This document shows, piece after piece, positions 1 through 24,969 of a DNA stretch of 64,000 nucleotides. Source of the DNA: Symsagittifera roscoffensis (taxonomy: Eukaryota > Xenacoelomorpha > Acoela > Convolutidae). Positions within the stretch are counted from its first letter, which is position 1; each line of letters starts with the position of its first letter. Location: the NCBI RefSeq assembly GCF_963678635.1, contig NC_087070.1:7722539-7786538 (forward strand). Reading direction: 5' to 3'. Position numbers and translations under genes: made by a program. The notes beneath the pieces were generated by a model. It saw only the letters and a list, made by a program, of their open reading frames with translations, did not search any database and was not told the DNA's origin.

Positions 1-2274
1 AAAGACGCATTTAAATATCACGTAACGCTGAAGAACAAATATCAGCAAATGTGCCATTCTGCCAGATGACACAGCGCAACCTTCCGGCGACACGAGAAAG
101 AACGAATAAAGGCCTTATTAAAGAAAAATTATTGCGATGGAGGGTGGTAATATTCTAGAATTTTTATTTTCAAAATTTCGATCGGAAGGGGAATATTTCT
201 CAGAAATACAAAAAGACGGCCATTTTGACGAAAAACTACGAAAAAGAAAAACAACGCCAAATAGTGTGAAAAACGGTCGCACAAGAGACGAGAAATACGA
301 AGCTTCTTATCGTGGCAACAACACACGATAAGACCCTTATCAGCGGATATTAGTGGAGAAGGAAGCTTCAGTGGGGAAGGAATATTCCACGGAACCCTCC
401 CGGGACACAAATTGGAAGAGATAAGAGCGTTATCTCAGGAAGATTACGGGAGCGGAGGCTTGGTCCCCCAGAGCTTGTTTTATGTGAAGGGACTGTATAG
501 AACTGACTGTATAGCTACTTGGATGTCGTGAAACTTTAAATTAACACCGGTGTAGTTTGATATTTTAGAATATGAGTAGCTAGAAAGAAGAAAGGGTCAA
601 TCCATCTCCAATGGGTTTAATATAGAACTGTCACACAAAATCATATTAAAATAGGTTGTTCGAGCCGTGTTTTTAATGACAATCACGTAGTCTGAGTATC
701 CGAGACTCAGCTATGTGGTTGTGTTCGCATGTAAACGAAAGCTGATCAAAAGTCGTTTGACTGATGGCCTAAAAATAGTAACTTTTTACTTAGCCCTAAA
801 CAGACCAGAAAATCAACTGGCAAGGTCGAGACGGTGAAAAACAAGTAGGATTAAGGTAACTGACGCCTGCCAGTCGTTAATAGGTACTTTTTTACGCTCC
901 GTCGCTGTGTAGTATTTGGAGGAATGTTACAAAAGCATTTTAATCGTAGAGCAGAGTAGCTTCTGCCGGTTAATTTTTGGATGCACCGGTGGCGCTGACC
1001 AACAGTCACGCGGACGATGCAATGTTTAACCGAATAACTAAGTGAAAAAAGACAAGAAAGCTATCCAGAATCGATAATTTACATAAGAACTAAATTAAGC
1101 TTCGGGCTCCTGAGGAGCTCTATACTATGTATAATGGGATGCAGATCGCTGCGCAAAGTTCAATTTAGCGACAACTCCATTAGCGCTTTTCTAGAGGAAG
1201 GACGGCTAAGATAAATTAACATTGCGACGATGCATTTAATGCAGATTTATTACTCCATTGATTAAATGATACAGCTTGCTGATATATATATGCCTTTTTT
1301 CAACGCTGGTATGGCCCTATCCAGCTTGTGCGCTTGCCGTAACTAAACGGAAGGGCCTCTTTTGTAATTTAGTTAAAGGTAATAGGTCCGAATTGTAACT
1401 GAATGCCAAGCTTTTTTTTGAAACTTACCTGCTCAATTTCTATATCAATTTCCACTTTTGCCGTTGCTTTGTTTTTTGGCACATGATTAATGCTAATCGT
1501 TTTATTCGTTAATAGGAAGAAGACAAAATGGCCTCTGAAGTTTTTCTAAGGTTCTGGTGTTTTATTACTATTTGGCTGTGTCGAAAAATAGTCGATATCT
1601 TGAATTCAAGTGAAGTACAAAATAAACCATGTTCTCCACCGACAGCAGCAATATAAGACATATAATGCTCGTTTTCTTGATTTTGAAGAGAATGATCAGA
1701 TACAAAATTTATTAACTTATTGTTTGAGCTGAAACTACCCTGTCCGGGGAATTATCCTAAAAGGGTGTCTGTAGTTTTCGCAGGTGTTCACAATCTCGGT
1801 TTCCCAACCTCGGTTTCTCAGGTGATTCCTAACTATCTGACTCTTTTCTTTAATCCACGTTATACTTCACTCTTCCGTAACTAGAAAATTTCTAGAATAT
1901 TGACTGTAACCTCGTTTATGAAATATCGTTTATGAGATTTCGCATTTTAATCAGCAATGATATTTAGTTAATACGGATGGACAATGAGAAATTGATACCC
2001 AGACCAAAAACTTGCTAACAAAAATGATAAATTTTGCAGACAGAAATGGATGGAGATGGCGGAGAAGCTGGAGGGAGTTATTCAACAAACAAAGATACAT
2101 TGAATGACCCAGCGACAATGACCCAGGAGCAGCTTGAGCTTCGACTTCAACAAGTAAGATTGTCTTCTAGTTGATTCAGCATGTGTCGAGGAACCTAGAT
2201 GTTGAACTTATTACTTTGTTTGCAGATACAAGATTTAAACTCGAGAATCCCCAATAGTTTCCGCGACCCAAGAA
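1..2274 (+). repeat. Left copy of 4,057-bp-period tandem duplication (DYRK1 5' region)
   Basis: This stretch is repeated almost exactly at 4058-6331 in the same orientation. By eye I noticed only about five substitutions, for example near positions 212, 524, 586, 1027 and 2138. The match runs from the first base of the window, so the duplication extends further left. It stops abruptly at 2274, inside the second coding exon of the kinase gene. Apart from the copied exons at its right end I see no convincing gene here; the short frames around 129-410 are AT-rich, non-conserved-looking and present in both copies. Confidence 0.93.
2040..2274 (+). pseudogene. Duplicated DYRK1 exon 1 and truncated exon 2
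   Basis: Exon 1 (coding 2046-2153, starting MDGDGGEAGG) and its GT donor are intact and identical in sense to the exon at 6103-6210. After a 72-bp intron ending in TTTGCAG, exon 2 starts at 2226 ([16 protein letters not shown]) but is cut at 2274, where the sequence jumps to unrelated DNA. The rest of exon 2, with the conserved [12 protein letters not shown] segment, is missing. This copy cannot encode the kinase alone. If transcribed from upstream, its exon 1 could still splice to the intact exon 2 at 6283, in which case it would act as a redundant first coding exon. That is inference. Confidence 0.85.
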
Positions 2275-3587
2275 TTTGGAAGGCTATAATAGTGTAGTTT
2301 GATGCCATTTGTATTTTGCTTTGAGTCGATTTGACGTGGATAAAAGTGATTTCATGCATTTTGTAAACTCTGTTCGATGGCACTGTTACATTTTGAAGAA
2401 GACTACAGGACTCAATGAGGACATTGACCGGGCTGTCCGGGGAGTATGTGACAGTCGGCCAGAATGGACAAAACGCAATTTCGTGTTCGCATTTTGTTCG
2501 GAACATCTGACAGAGAGAATAAATGGTTTTATGGATTAGTGACGCTAATTGAACGATTAGACGAATCAGGAGGGGTTAGTTTTGACTAGCATGCTAATTT
2601 TTAAAATTTCGATTTAGACGTGAACGACACGTAACTTTTTTATATTTCGCACCAACTGAAACTGCGAAAACAGAACGACAGAGTTCTCAGCGAAAATCAC
2701 AACAACGGAAGTAGTGTGAAACTGATCGAGATTGAAGAAAGAATAGGATTGTCAGAAACCATATCGAGTTGTAACAATTGTGCCGCTAAAATTGTTACAA
2801 AGCAATTCACGAGAACCAGGAAGGGTGTTGGGACGACGTGTCCAGCCTTCCGGAAAAAAATAAAGACGTTATTTCTCCGGATTCCAGAATCCGGAAGAGT
2901 CTCGGGAGATAATTTAAACCTTATTTTTATAAAATTTTAGCTTCCTGGAGATGTCCTGAATTGAATTAATAATATCCAAATTTGTTTTCAGATCATGACA
3001 AGCTAGGGGTTGATCCATCTTTGAGGGATATGATGATTTTTATCTAATGATTGAAAACACTAATAATATAATAAATAAGTAGGAGCCCTAATTTGAAGAG
3101 TAGCCTCGTGATCTGGGGATACTGAGGCCCAACCATGAGCTCACTATTTTGCAAATAATTAACTAATCAGATCTTTCTGATCGAAGCTGGAAACAGTAAC
3201 TTTTTTTTTAGCGAACCAATGTTAGAAAGACCAACAAAAGAACTGGCTTTGGCAGAGACGGTGAAAAGAATGTAGAGCTGTGTTTAGACGCTAGCCAGTC
3301 GTTTTAGAACCTAGTTTTGTTTTCCGTCGATATGTACTTCCGGGCGAATGTTACACTAGTCGGGAAAGACACATTGAACCCCCAGTTTTGTGAGATATCT
3401 TCCTTGCCGCTTAAAACGGGCTCCTTAACATCATGCTGCCTTCCGATCATGGAGGCTATCTGGAATTGTATAAGAAAACATCACTAGTACTGGAATCTCA
3501 AGATCCTGTTACAGCAAAAACACAGTAATATGTACGAAAATCAATTAATTGAAAACTGATTGAACAATTCGAAAGAAAACAAACCTC
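2275..3587. other. Sequence between duplication copies; no recognised gene
   Basis: This part of the duplication unit has no second copy inside the window. A 76-codon open frame at 2309-2539 starts directly after the breakpoint and reads through Cys- and Trp-containing sequence, but I recognise no domain. The segment around 3100-3480 resembles, with many differences, the stretch around 690-1180: both contain GAGACGGTGAAAA, a CCAGTCGTT motif and a GAATGTTACA motif. It is therefore probably an older, diverged copy of the same repeat. Confidence 0.5.
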
Positions 3588-4057
3588 ATTAACTCCTTAG
3601 ATGAAACAGATAAATACGCAATCGACCTGGCCTCTGAAAAGGGAGCCTCTAACTGGCTCAACGCTTGACCATTGAGCAGATACGACTTCAACCAGAATAC
3701 ATCAGAATTCAGAGATGGTATTTACTTAAGATACGGATGGGAACCGACCAAAATCCCACTCACATGTGCATGTGGTGCTAACTTTAACTTGACACATGCG
3801 CTACACTGTCCAAAGGGCAATTACACCCACATAAGACACAATGAAGTTGGAGACACAATTGCCAACCTCATGAACGTTGAGAATGAGCCGAAACTTCAGC
3901 CGTTGCAGGGCGACAGCTTTGTCAACAATTCAATTACAACTGAAGATGAGGCTTGAGTTGACATTAAGGCAAATGGATTCTGGGGCTCGCGTTTTAGCCG
4001 CGCTTTTTTTGATGTGAAAATTTTCAACCCCATGCCTAAAGATCGTGAAAACTGCAT

Positions 4058-16997
<12,940 letters not shown>

Positions 16998-17179
16998 AAG
17001 CATTGTCGATTAGAAACGGTGATGGATTGAAGTATGCTGCGGAGAGCTGGAAATAGAAAATGCGTGTAAAAATTATGGTGCTCTGAATGCTATTTTGAAT
17101 TTGTATTGTCATTTACACAGTTTTGTTCGCGAGTTTTAAGTTAGCTAGCTACTCTTCATTTGAAAGTTTCAAGGAACAC

Positions 17180-17185
17180 AATAAA
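17180..17185 (+). terminator. Poly(A) signal of the DYRK1 gene
   Basis: AATAAA lies about 183 bases after the DYRK1 stop codon in AT-rich sequence. It is the first canonical signal downstream of the stop, so the 3' UTR would be about 200 bases long. Confidence 0.7.
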
Positions 17186-17199
17186 AAAGAAGTCAATGC

Positions 17200-19130
17200 A
17201 GGCAGTGCAGAATTGGAAGTCTCCTCGGTGCCTCGAAAGCTGTAAGAGATATACACGGAAGTGAGATCAGCCCCAAGTTTAGACCGAGTTTTCGCTTTCC
17301 TGGTCTCTGAATGTAAAATGGTTGCACGGTTTTGGTTCTGCTGAACTTCGCGCTGCCTGTGAACTTTTGCATGGACAGAAACCAAAAATGCCAGAAGTTT
17401 GGGTACTCGAAGAAGTCGGGACTAAGAAGTTTGAATTATAACGAAGAAAACGCAGGTGTTGTTCGAGTGTTGCGGCGATATCAAGGAGCAACTGAAAGCT
17501 TTGGGGTCCAGAAAAACAGTTTATCAGAATTGGAGAGAAATTTTGTGCAACTGTAGTGTTCTGTACTTTTTGGAAGTGTTCGTTCAATTTTAATGTTTTA
17601 TTCGGACGGTCAGTCGTCGTGGATGCATTGTTGTTTTAATGAAAAATAGTATCAAATACATATACCTTCATTTGCAAGTTGTAAAATAGCTTAGATATTT
17701 CAATTCTAATTCAATTTTTCACCTTTGCGAAATCTTACAGCTTAATCTTGCAGTCTAAGCCATTGTTGAATTGAGAAAACACTGCTACTGAATGCGTGAT
17801 GCGTATTTTTTTTGACCGCAGCGAGGGAAGGAACTTTGAGTCTAGGTGTTTATCAGTAAAAATTGTGTAGAACTGCGAGAATCATTTTGATGTTAAGTGC
17901 AGGGTGACCACTTGGTCACTTTTTTGTGTTTTTTAAACATTTTAAAAGTTTTTCTTAAACATTTTAAAGTTTTTTTAAAACATTTTACTGTTGCATTCAT
18001 GAGTAATCCAATAAAATCTGTTCAAAAAATCCACTTTTTTATGAGACAACTAGGATGCTATAGCTATTTTACGTATAAAAAGAACAGGTCACTTTTTTTC
18101 TAGGTCAAAGTGGTCACCCTGGTTGAGTGATGTCGGTTGATAAACGAAAATCAATAAGAGTACTAGCAATAAAACATGACAGGTAAAGCAAAGTAGTTAA
18201 CGATATCAGCATTGAAGCGGGCGGCTTTAATGTAATTTAATTGAACACTAAAAGTCTCTTCTGAAATTCAAGTTTTTCGACACAGTTATAAATCAACAAA
18301 AATTTCAAAAATCAAAATATAATTTATTTTGAAGGAAAATATGTTGAAGTTATAACAAATTCCTAGATAGCATCAGCTCTAAATTACATCTAATAAATTG
18401 TGTGTACAGAAAAAAAAACAAAAGAAAAAGTTTTTCCCGTCATAAAATTGCTAAAATTGGCATTATCTTGAAGGCAAACCGACGTAAATTTATGGTTAGG
18501 ATATTGTAACAAAAATATCATAAAAATTCGGCTTATTCAAAAATGGAGGTTTATCCAAAAAAAGGATGTGTTAATGAATGAAGTGATTTAATCGTTCATT
18601 TAGTTCGTGTGGAATTTCGGGTTTCTTACAAAAAATTCCTATTTTTTAGTTCTCACTTTAATATTTCGCGATTTGACTCATGGCTTTTTTGGGTTCTTTT
18701 ACAATACTTTTGCCAAGTTAAAGGAAGGCAAAATTACGGTATCCAATGACAAATATGCAAATGACTCTATAAACGTCAATTATGTTCGAAATTGTATTTT
18801 AATTTTCATAAAAAATTATAAAATTTTAAATAATAAAAATAAACTAATGAATGCCTTACAGAAAAGTTGTATGAAAAATGTGTCAATGAAAAAACTATTT
18901 GAAAATCCAAGAGCTACAAAGAGATATATTTATTTTTTTAGATTTCGAAAGTTCGAAACGTCCGAATAAAGTAAATCTTTAGCTTTTGGTTTCCTTGATT
19001 TGATTGTCTCTTTTCCGCATGTCTGCTGGGTTCAAATTGCAATGAAAATTTCTGAAACTGTATTCCACGTGCCGACAAAAATTCATCCATTTTTTGAAAG
19101 GTCATCGGATACATTTAGATCAAGGTGTCT
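17200..19130. other. Intergenic, no gene recognised
   Basis: AT-rich sequence. It includes three imperfect copies of TTTTAAACATTTTAAAGTTTTT at about 17925-17985, bracketed by the inverted GGGTGACCACTTGGTCAC (about 17902) and CAAAGTGGTCACCCTGG (about 18105). This could be a 210-bp palindromic-ended insertion. A 120-codon open frame at 18607-18969 is Asn/Lys/Phe-rich and I judge it non-coding. Confidence 0.5.
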
Positions 19131-19139
19131 CTTTTATTC

Positions 19140-20520
19140 TTCTTCTTCTTGCTTCAGGAGGCCCTGGTCAGTGATCCGCACTGATATGGGAACGCCCCAT
19201 CCTTCTGAGGTATGTGAACAGGTATCCGGGGTTGTTGAATAGGCTTTCCATGTCGTCATCTCGTCCGGTCAGTTCGTGTCGTATGTGGGCGCCTCGTTGG
19301 CAGCTGAGTATATGGTTTACGGTGTCTGGCTCTCCATAGTCCAGGCAGCCGGGGTCTTCGATGGCCCCAAATCTGGCCAGGTTAGCTCTGGATAGTGAGG
19401 AGTGGCCCGTTCGTAGTTGGTTCCACGTGACCTCTTCCCATCTGTTGAGGAACTTCTTCGGGCGATTTTTCATGGTAGTTGCCCAGTTTTGGAGGTACCT
19501 CTTGTCCTTTAGTCTTCGCTCTTTCTTGATGACGGCTTTGGCCGTGTTGAGTGTCAGTGGGCGTATATCCTGGGCGAGGTGAGTTGCCTCTCCGGCTGCT
19601 ACGTCTGCGCACTCGTTCCCTTCGAGTCCGCAGTGTGCGGGGACCCAACGAAAGTGCAACGCCCAATCTTCTCAACCGCCTTCCATATGGTGATGCCGCA
19701 GTTGGTGTCTTGACCCTCTGGGCCTGTCGCTAGTTTGCTGAGCGAGGAGAGGGAATCAGTCATGCAGTACCCTCTAGGAGGTGTGACGGATTTGCCTTCC
19801 TTCAGCAGCGTCTCTTGGAGGAGGATAGCGAGGGGTTTGTGGCGGTGGATCCAGTTCTTCAGCTCCGTCATGCGCGCCATCAAACCGTTGCAGTTGATTT
19901 GGGCTATCTTCCTCTGTTGGTTCATCGAGGTGTTTGCCTCTGTTTGTGTGTGGACAGTGGGTGGCGGTTCCTCGATGGTCGGCGGAATGGGTTTTGATGG
20001 GTCGGGGCCCGGCACCGGCTGTGCCTCTTCTTGCGGTGTGTCAGCGACATTGTAGAACTCCCTACATTTGAGACACACAAAGTCCCTGTTGTGTTGCGAG
20101 GTATCAGGAAGTCCTGAGCACTTGAGATGCACCCATCTGCATCCCCATCTGTGGCACCAGACACTGCTTGATCTTCCCAGGTTCTTCGCACAGGAACCGC
20201 ATTTGGTGGGTCACGGGTTTGTTTCTATGCCAGCCATGATCAATAGGATGATCAGTAAGGTGAGGGGTAGCGTCGCTGGCTTCGGCCACCTCCTAGCTCA
20301 AAAAACGTCCCGGAACGTTCGTTGACCCCATCTGGGTGGATCCTGGATTGGAGATATTCTGTCGCCAATGTTGCCATTGGCTTCTAAAGGCACGACGTGT
20401 ACGTGATATCCTTGCCTCCTCTCTTTTATTCTGGAGTATATGGTCACTGTAGAATATATGACTTTTTATATATGCTATCTTTTCTCCTGCTTTGAGCTTT
20501 GCCCTTCTCACATTCGATTT
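19140..20520 (-). mobile_element. Internally deleted non-LTR retrotransposon
   Basis: Read on the - strand from about 20200 downward: a PHD-like zinc cluster (KCGSC, WCHRWGC, HLKC, CLKC), a Pro-rich linker, an AP-endonuclease start (RKIAQINCNGL, ILLQETLLKEG) to about 19767. There the frame passes directly into RNase H sequence (TDSLSSLSKLATGP, from about 19760), and after a one-base frameshift near 19661 into HFRWVPAHCGLEGNECAD. After that comes a tail with a HILSCQ-type motif, ending near 19168. Most of the endonuclease and the whole reverse transcriptase are absent. The 5' part (to about 20510) contains a further basic open stretch. An in-frame TGA lies just before the zinc cluster. The element cannot move by itself. 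Confidence 0.9.
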
Positions 20521-20639
20521 TTTTTTCTATTGTCTTCTAAACAATGGTAGCTAAGGTCAGAGTTTTCGATAGTTTTTACAAAGCAACCAGTTGCTCTTTT
20601 GGTATTACAATTCTCAGTGCAATTGCTTTTTAAACTTAC

Positions 20640-20760
20640 GAGAGCAAGTGAATTGCTATCTGTATTAAGGCCTTTTCCCATTAACATATTTTCTGACAGG
20701 TCTCGGGTTCGAGTCCCGGCTAGAACTTGTTTTCTTTCTCTCTCTCTCTTTGTATGTTTA
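20640..20760 (+). repeat. tRNA-like SINE fragment
   Basis: A perfect T-arm/B-box block, GGGTTCGAGTCCCGGCTAG, at about 20705-20723 is followed by AACTTGTTTT and a CT-microsatellite. The B box and the (A/G)ACTTGTTTT tail recur at about 24945. The 5' half, where the A box should be, is diverged. I call it a tRNA-derived SINE fragment, not a working tRNA gene. Confidence 0.6.
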
Positions 20761-20869
20761 ACTTTCTTTTTTTTGCAACCCCGACCCCTGAAAGTTTCAA
20801 TTTGTTCAAAAAAATTCAATCAGTTACTTGGAACTTCAACTAACTTGCTCATGTTTTTATTGAAATTTT

Positions 20870-23800
20870 GATTTTTTTGGTGTTGGGTTGTCGACAATTT
20901 TCGTCGGCTCATTTTCCTTCTGTTTCAAATTCCATTTTTTGAAAACAAATGAAAAATGAGCCAAAAGTAATAACTAGTACAGCGTGGTATTTACAAATTA
21001 GACTACCTGGCTCATATTGGGTAGTAATCAAAATTTTGAATGAAACTTTCGTTTTTCTTGTTTTTTGGTTCAGTTTTCTGGGGCTATGTTTTTAGTTTTT
21101 CAAGAGTCGATGATCGTAGTAAAGGCTCTAATATAGGTTTTAGTGATTTTTTTTGGTTTTCTACCAGAAAAAAGTTAGAATTTTTTCACGCTCAAGTTTG
21201 ATTTTTCGCCGTTTGACTTTTGATTGCTATTTAAGCTCAGTTCATTTCCGTTTTTAAAAGCAAAGCAAACGTCACTATCGACAGCAAAAGTGAAAAGGGA
21301 ACAAAATACGTGATTGTCTTCTAGTTTCGAAATTGGTTTTAGTTTTCAGATTTCCCAGCGGAATCAAAACTTCATCTAATGATCCAGTTTTCTCAAGATG
21401 AGTTAGTTTTACCTCTAACGGTCATATTTTTTAAACTTGGAATTTCGATTTTCTTTCTGTTTCCTTGCGTTCGTTGACTCTTTTCCAACTGCTCATTGGC
21501 AGAATGTTTGAAATGCCAACTGTATTATTAAAAACAGCGTAGTTTTACAGAGTTTTTAATCTGAGAATATTGGATGTTCGTCAAGTATCTAGTTTTTTTA
21601 AATCAATTCTGGAATTTTAATGGATTTCTTTAACGAAATTTCTTAGAATCTAAAAACTTTCCAGGTTTCGTAGTGGAAAAGAACTATTGTTGAGGCTCAG
21701 ATATTTTTAGCCGATTTTGATTATCTCAAAGAACGCTCATAACGAATTGTTGTAATTTTAATGAAGGCCATTCATTTCTGATTCAGGATTCTAATGTTTT
21801 TTTTTTCAAAAAATTGTCTCCTTGAGATAAAATAGCTTTGACTCAAAAATTCAAACTAAACTTGACTTGAACTTCGCTTAATTCTGGTAAAATTATTAGG
21901 TTATTTTAGCTGCAATTACATTTTATTCTGGTAGTTTGATTTAACGTGCTTTATCGCTCGTTGCCAAAAACAAACAAACGGAAGTTTAAAACAAGGATAG
22001 CCCGCTGCTGTTCAAATAGCACAGAATGTTCCGACCATATTTAAAAAAAAACTACAATTTTTTTTAGTATTTGGTCGTTTTGTGTTTTTGGCGTGATGTG
22101 ATGAGAGAACCTGAACAGTAGCGAGTGTTTGGGAGTAAAATAAATTTGGGGGCTGGACAATAGTTTTTCACTTAAAATATACTAAAAATAAAAAAATCCA
22201 GAATTGTTTTGAAACTTGTTCGCCAATTTTTGCAATTTTTTTGGGTCATTCCTAAACTTTCACTCCCTTAAAGGAGCTAAAACGATTCTCGATAACTTAT
22301 TTCGTTTGAATAAAACTATCCAAAAAAAAGTTTTTAAAAATTGAAGTTAACGATTAATTATAAATTATCGCTCGAAATTTAACGAAAAAAACTTCAAACC
22401 GGTTTTCTCGACACTGCGATTTGTTTTGGAGTTTTTTCAATGTCAGTCGAATCACGACTGAAAAGTCTTTAAAATGATATATCACTCAATTTATCCCGAT
22501 GATTATTTGTGGTACTTGATTTTGTTCAGAAAAAACTTAAACGCAGCCTTTTTAATGGTCGGAACAAGAATTTTTTGTGCATTTTCTCATTTTTAAATTT
22601 TCTTTTTTTATAAATTACTGCAATCGTATCGTTTTCTGCTACTTGCATTTCAACCTTATATCCTTGCTTTCTTTTTTTCATCATTAGCATTGATTTTTGC
22701 ATCGAAAGTTTTGCTAAGTTTCGTTCTAAGAATCTCTGTGTACTGCTGAATTGCTATTTGCCATTCAATATCATGTTCATCCGCTTTATTGTTGATTATC
22801 GGTTTTCACTGCTAAAGTGGTGTAACGAAATAAATCAACTATGCAATATGGAGCAGTTCGTTCGAAGTCTGTAGCCAGCTAGTTCTTTTTTTAAATCTAT
22901 TTTCTCTGACTTCTTTTTGATTTTTTCTCAGTTAAAAAATCTTTTTTGTAATTTTTGGTTGAGTGTTTGTGAAGTTCAGCTTCGCCTCTGCATCAAGTCT
23001 CTCGTTTTCTACATCAAACTCACTTTGCATTCTTTATTTTCGTAGCACAGTTTTTCGCGAACTTTAAAATGCTGTATAGAGCTAGCGAGGCAGCTGGGGA
23101 CAGTATTTAAGAAAAGTTAATCTTCCACTGAAGGTCTTTGCAGTTGTAGTCGGGTCATCGTGCTGCTAGAAGCGGGCGCTGTTCAAAATCAAAGTGAAAT
23201 TAGCATCTCAAGATTTTAATTGGTTCAAGTTTCATGGAAATTTTGGTTCTTTTTCGGCTTTTTCAGATTTTTTCAACTTATTGACTTTCATCTTTTTTTT
23301 CTGTCGGCTAGCTTGCGAGGCTATGCTTGTGTTGTATATCAAATGGTCCGAAACTCCGCTTCGCCTCTGAGGTCTTAAATCGCTTTTTTTTCTGTGTAGG
23401 TATTTACTAATAGTCCATGTGATTTTTTCGTATTTTTTCTTGGCGGCTCGTCCGTTTATTTTATAGCACATTAATTTTTTTTGCCAAATAAGAGGCAATT
23501 TACGTTCTCCAAAAACAAAATTGGAAATGGGCTTCGCGCTTGACTAAATTTTTAAAACTCTATTTAAATTGTAAGAATGTATAGTCGAATGAAAGATTAC
23601 CTATGCATCAAGTTTTCTTAAAGTGATCAAGTTTGAAAAAGTTTCAATCATGAAATGTGCTTCAAATACAAAGAGTTTTAATATTGCTCATTCTTTTTCG
23701 ACAGCTTAAAAATTGAAATTTTTTATAAATCAGATAATTTTTTAGGTACACTTGTGTGCACGAACACTTTCATTTCTCTGTTTCTGCCATTTGATTCATT

Positions 23801-24420
23801 TTCTCCATTCTTTCTTCGCTAAGATCTAAGGCTTATCAATTTGCTCTGAGGTTACAATTTACATTTATTTTAATGTAGTCTTTAACGTTAACAGTTTTTT
23901 TTTGAAAATTCAATATATTAAAAGCTAATGCTTTGAAAAGTACCGTGGCCGATTTTTTTTGGAAAAAATTTTTAGAGGAAAGTCGCGGTGAAAAGCAAAG
24001 TCATTTGATATTTTTCAAAACTTTTTTGGCTGTTTTAATGGGTTAATGATGTGTATATTTGTGAGTTCGTTTTGTAAGTTTCAGTTTCAACGGTGTCGAA
24101 AAAAGCGAAGAGAACAAGATTTGCTAAGATGTTTTTTTCTGACTACAGGCAACCGGTGCTGGTCGTGCATCAGAAGTGTTGCTGACTGACCACGGCTTGC
24201 TTGAAAATAAAGTCTGCCAGCAGCATTTTGTAAACGTTGTAACTTACAAAGGAGTAGGTTTGGCAGTGTAATATAGAATGTGAAAGTAGCGCAATTGTTT
24301 TTCTGGCATCAAGTTTGATGGATAGACCATTTAAAAAGACTTCCTATGAGCCGATTGATGTTTATCACAAAAATGATATCATTGTTTGACTGCTATGATC
24401 CGCTTGGTAATTATAAATTC
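20870..24420. other. Intergenic repeat-rich DNA
   Basis: No gene recognised. At 21100-21340 lies a diverged relative of 13910-14130 (GAGTCGATGA.CGTA, then CACTATCGA.CAGCAAA and a CTAGTTTCGAAA end). At about 21470-21495 is CTCTTTTCCAACTGCTCATTGGC, related to 12270. CTTCGCCTCTG motifs, part of another scattered short repeat, occur at about 22980 and 23358. Frames here are short and biased to Phe, Lys and Asn. Confidence 0.5.
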
Positions 24421-24427
24421 AAATCCA

Positions 24428-24504
24428 ATCAACCATCTGGCGTAGAGGTAAAACAACTGCCTGAGATGGCAAAGAGCTGCGGTTCGAATCCGGGCGGTTT
24501 TTCA
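24428..24504 (+). repeat. tRNA-like sequence with A and B boxes
   Basis: TGGCGTAGAGG fits the polymerase III A box and GGTTCGAATCC is a perfect B box about 40 bases later. Between them CTGCCTGAGATGGCA forms a short hairpin in the anticodon-arm position. The acceptor-stem ends pair only partly (AACC with GGTT), so this is most likely a SINE head or tRNA pseudogene. Confidence 0.6.
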
Positions 24505-24884
24505 ACTTATAGTTTCCGTAGCTCGACGGTTCAGCTTTATTCATCGAATTATACCAAATTTATCGTGTTTTGAAGTTTTTTGAAAAATTTTTGATAAAAA
24601 GAAATGTCAATTTTTGCTCAAAAACTCTTACCATTGACTTACCATGTACCAAAAAAACTAAATACATAACCCTAATTCCACAACCTACACGTAATTAACC
24701 TTTGATATTTAACAATTAGATAACGGGCGCCGAAGTTTTTGCGAAAAAAACTAGACATTTCCACACAAAATCCAAAAAAAATCGTTTTTCTTACCATTAT
24801 CTTACCATCACACAAACCATAAAACCTTACCATTGGTGTTCCCTATCTCAATACATTGTTGACTCTCTACTCAATCTTAATATA

Positions 24885-24965
24885 TAGCTGGGTGACCGGA
24901 TGATCTATTTGAGACGCCAAAGCCCGGTAGTTCGATTCCAGTTAAGACTTGTTTTTCTTGCGAAT
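24885..24965 (+). repeat. tRNA-like SINE fragment
   Basis: GCTGGGTGACCGG followed by AGTTCGATTCCAGTTAAGACTTGTTTTT. The B-box-like part is degenerate, and the GACTTGTTTT tail matches the element at about 20725. A diverged third relative is at about 26065-26110 (GGTTTGATTCATGGGAGCC). Confidence 0.5.
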
Positions 24966-24969
24966 AGAA

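Noticed and set aside
129..410. Small frames at the start of both duplicated copies
   Set aside because: Overlapping frames on opposite strands in non-coding-looking DNA; similarity between copies is explained by the recent duplication.
3666..3956. TGA read as an amino acid (alternative code) because both stops in the retroelement fragment are TGA
   Set aside because: Both host genes end in TGA and have no internal TGA in their exons, and the fragment also has a frame change, so simple decay explains it.
18607..18969. 120-codon frame downstream of DYRK1
   Set aside because: Asn/Lys/Phe-rich, no motif, and expected by chance in AT-rich DNA.
24428..24504. A functional tRNA gene
   Set aside because: A and B boxes fit, but the acceptor and anticodon arms do not pair fully, so I describe it only as tRNA-like.
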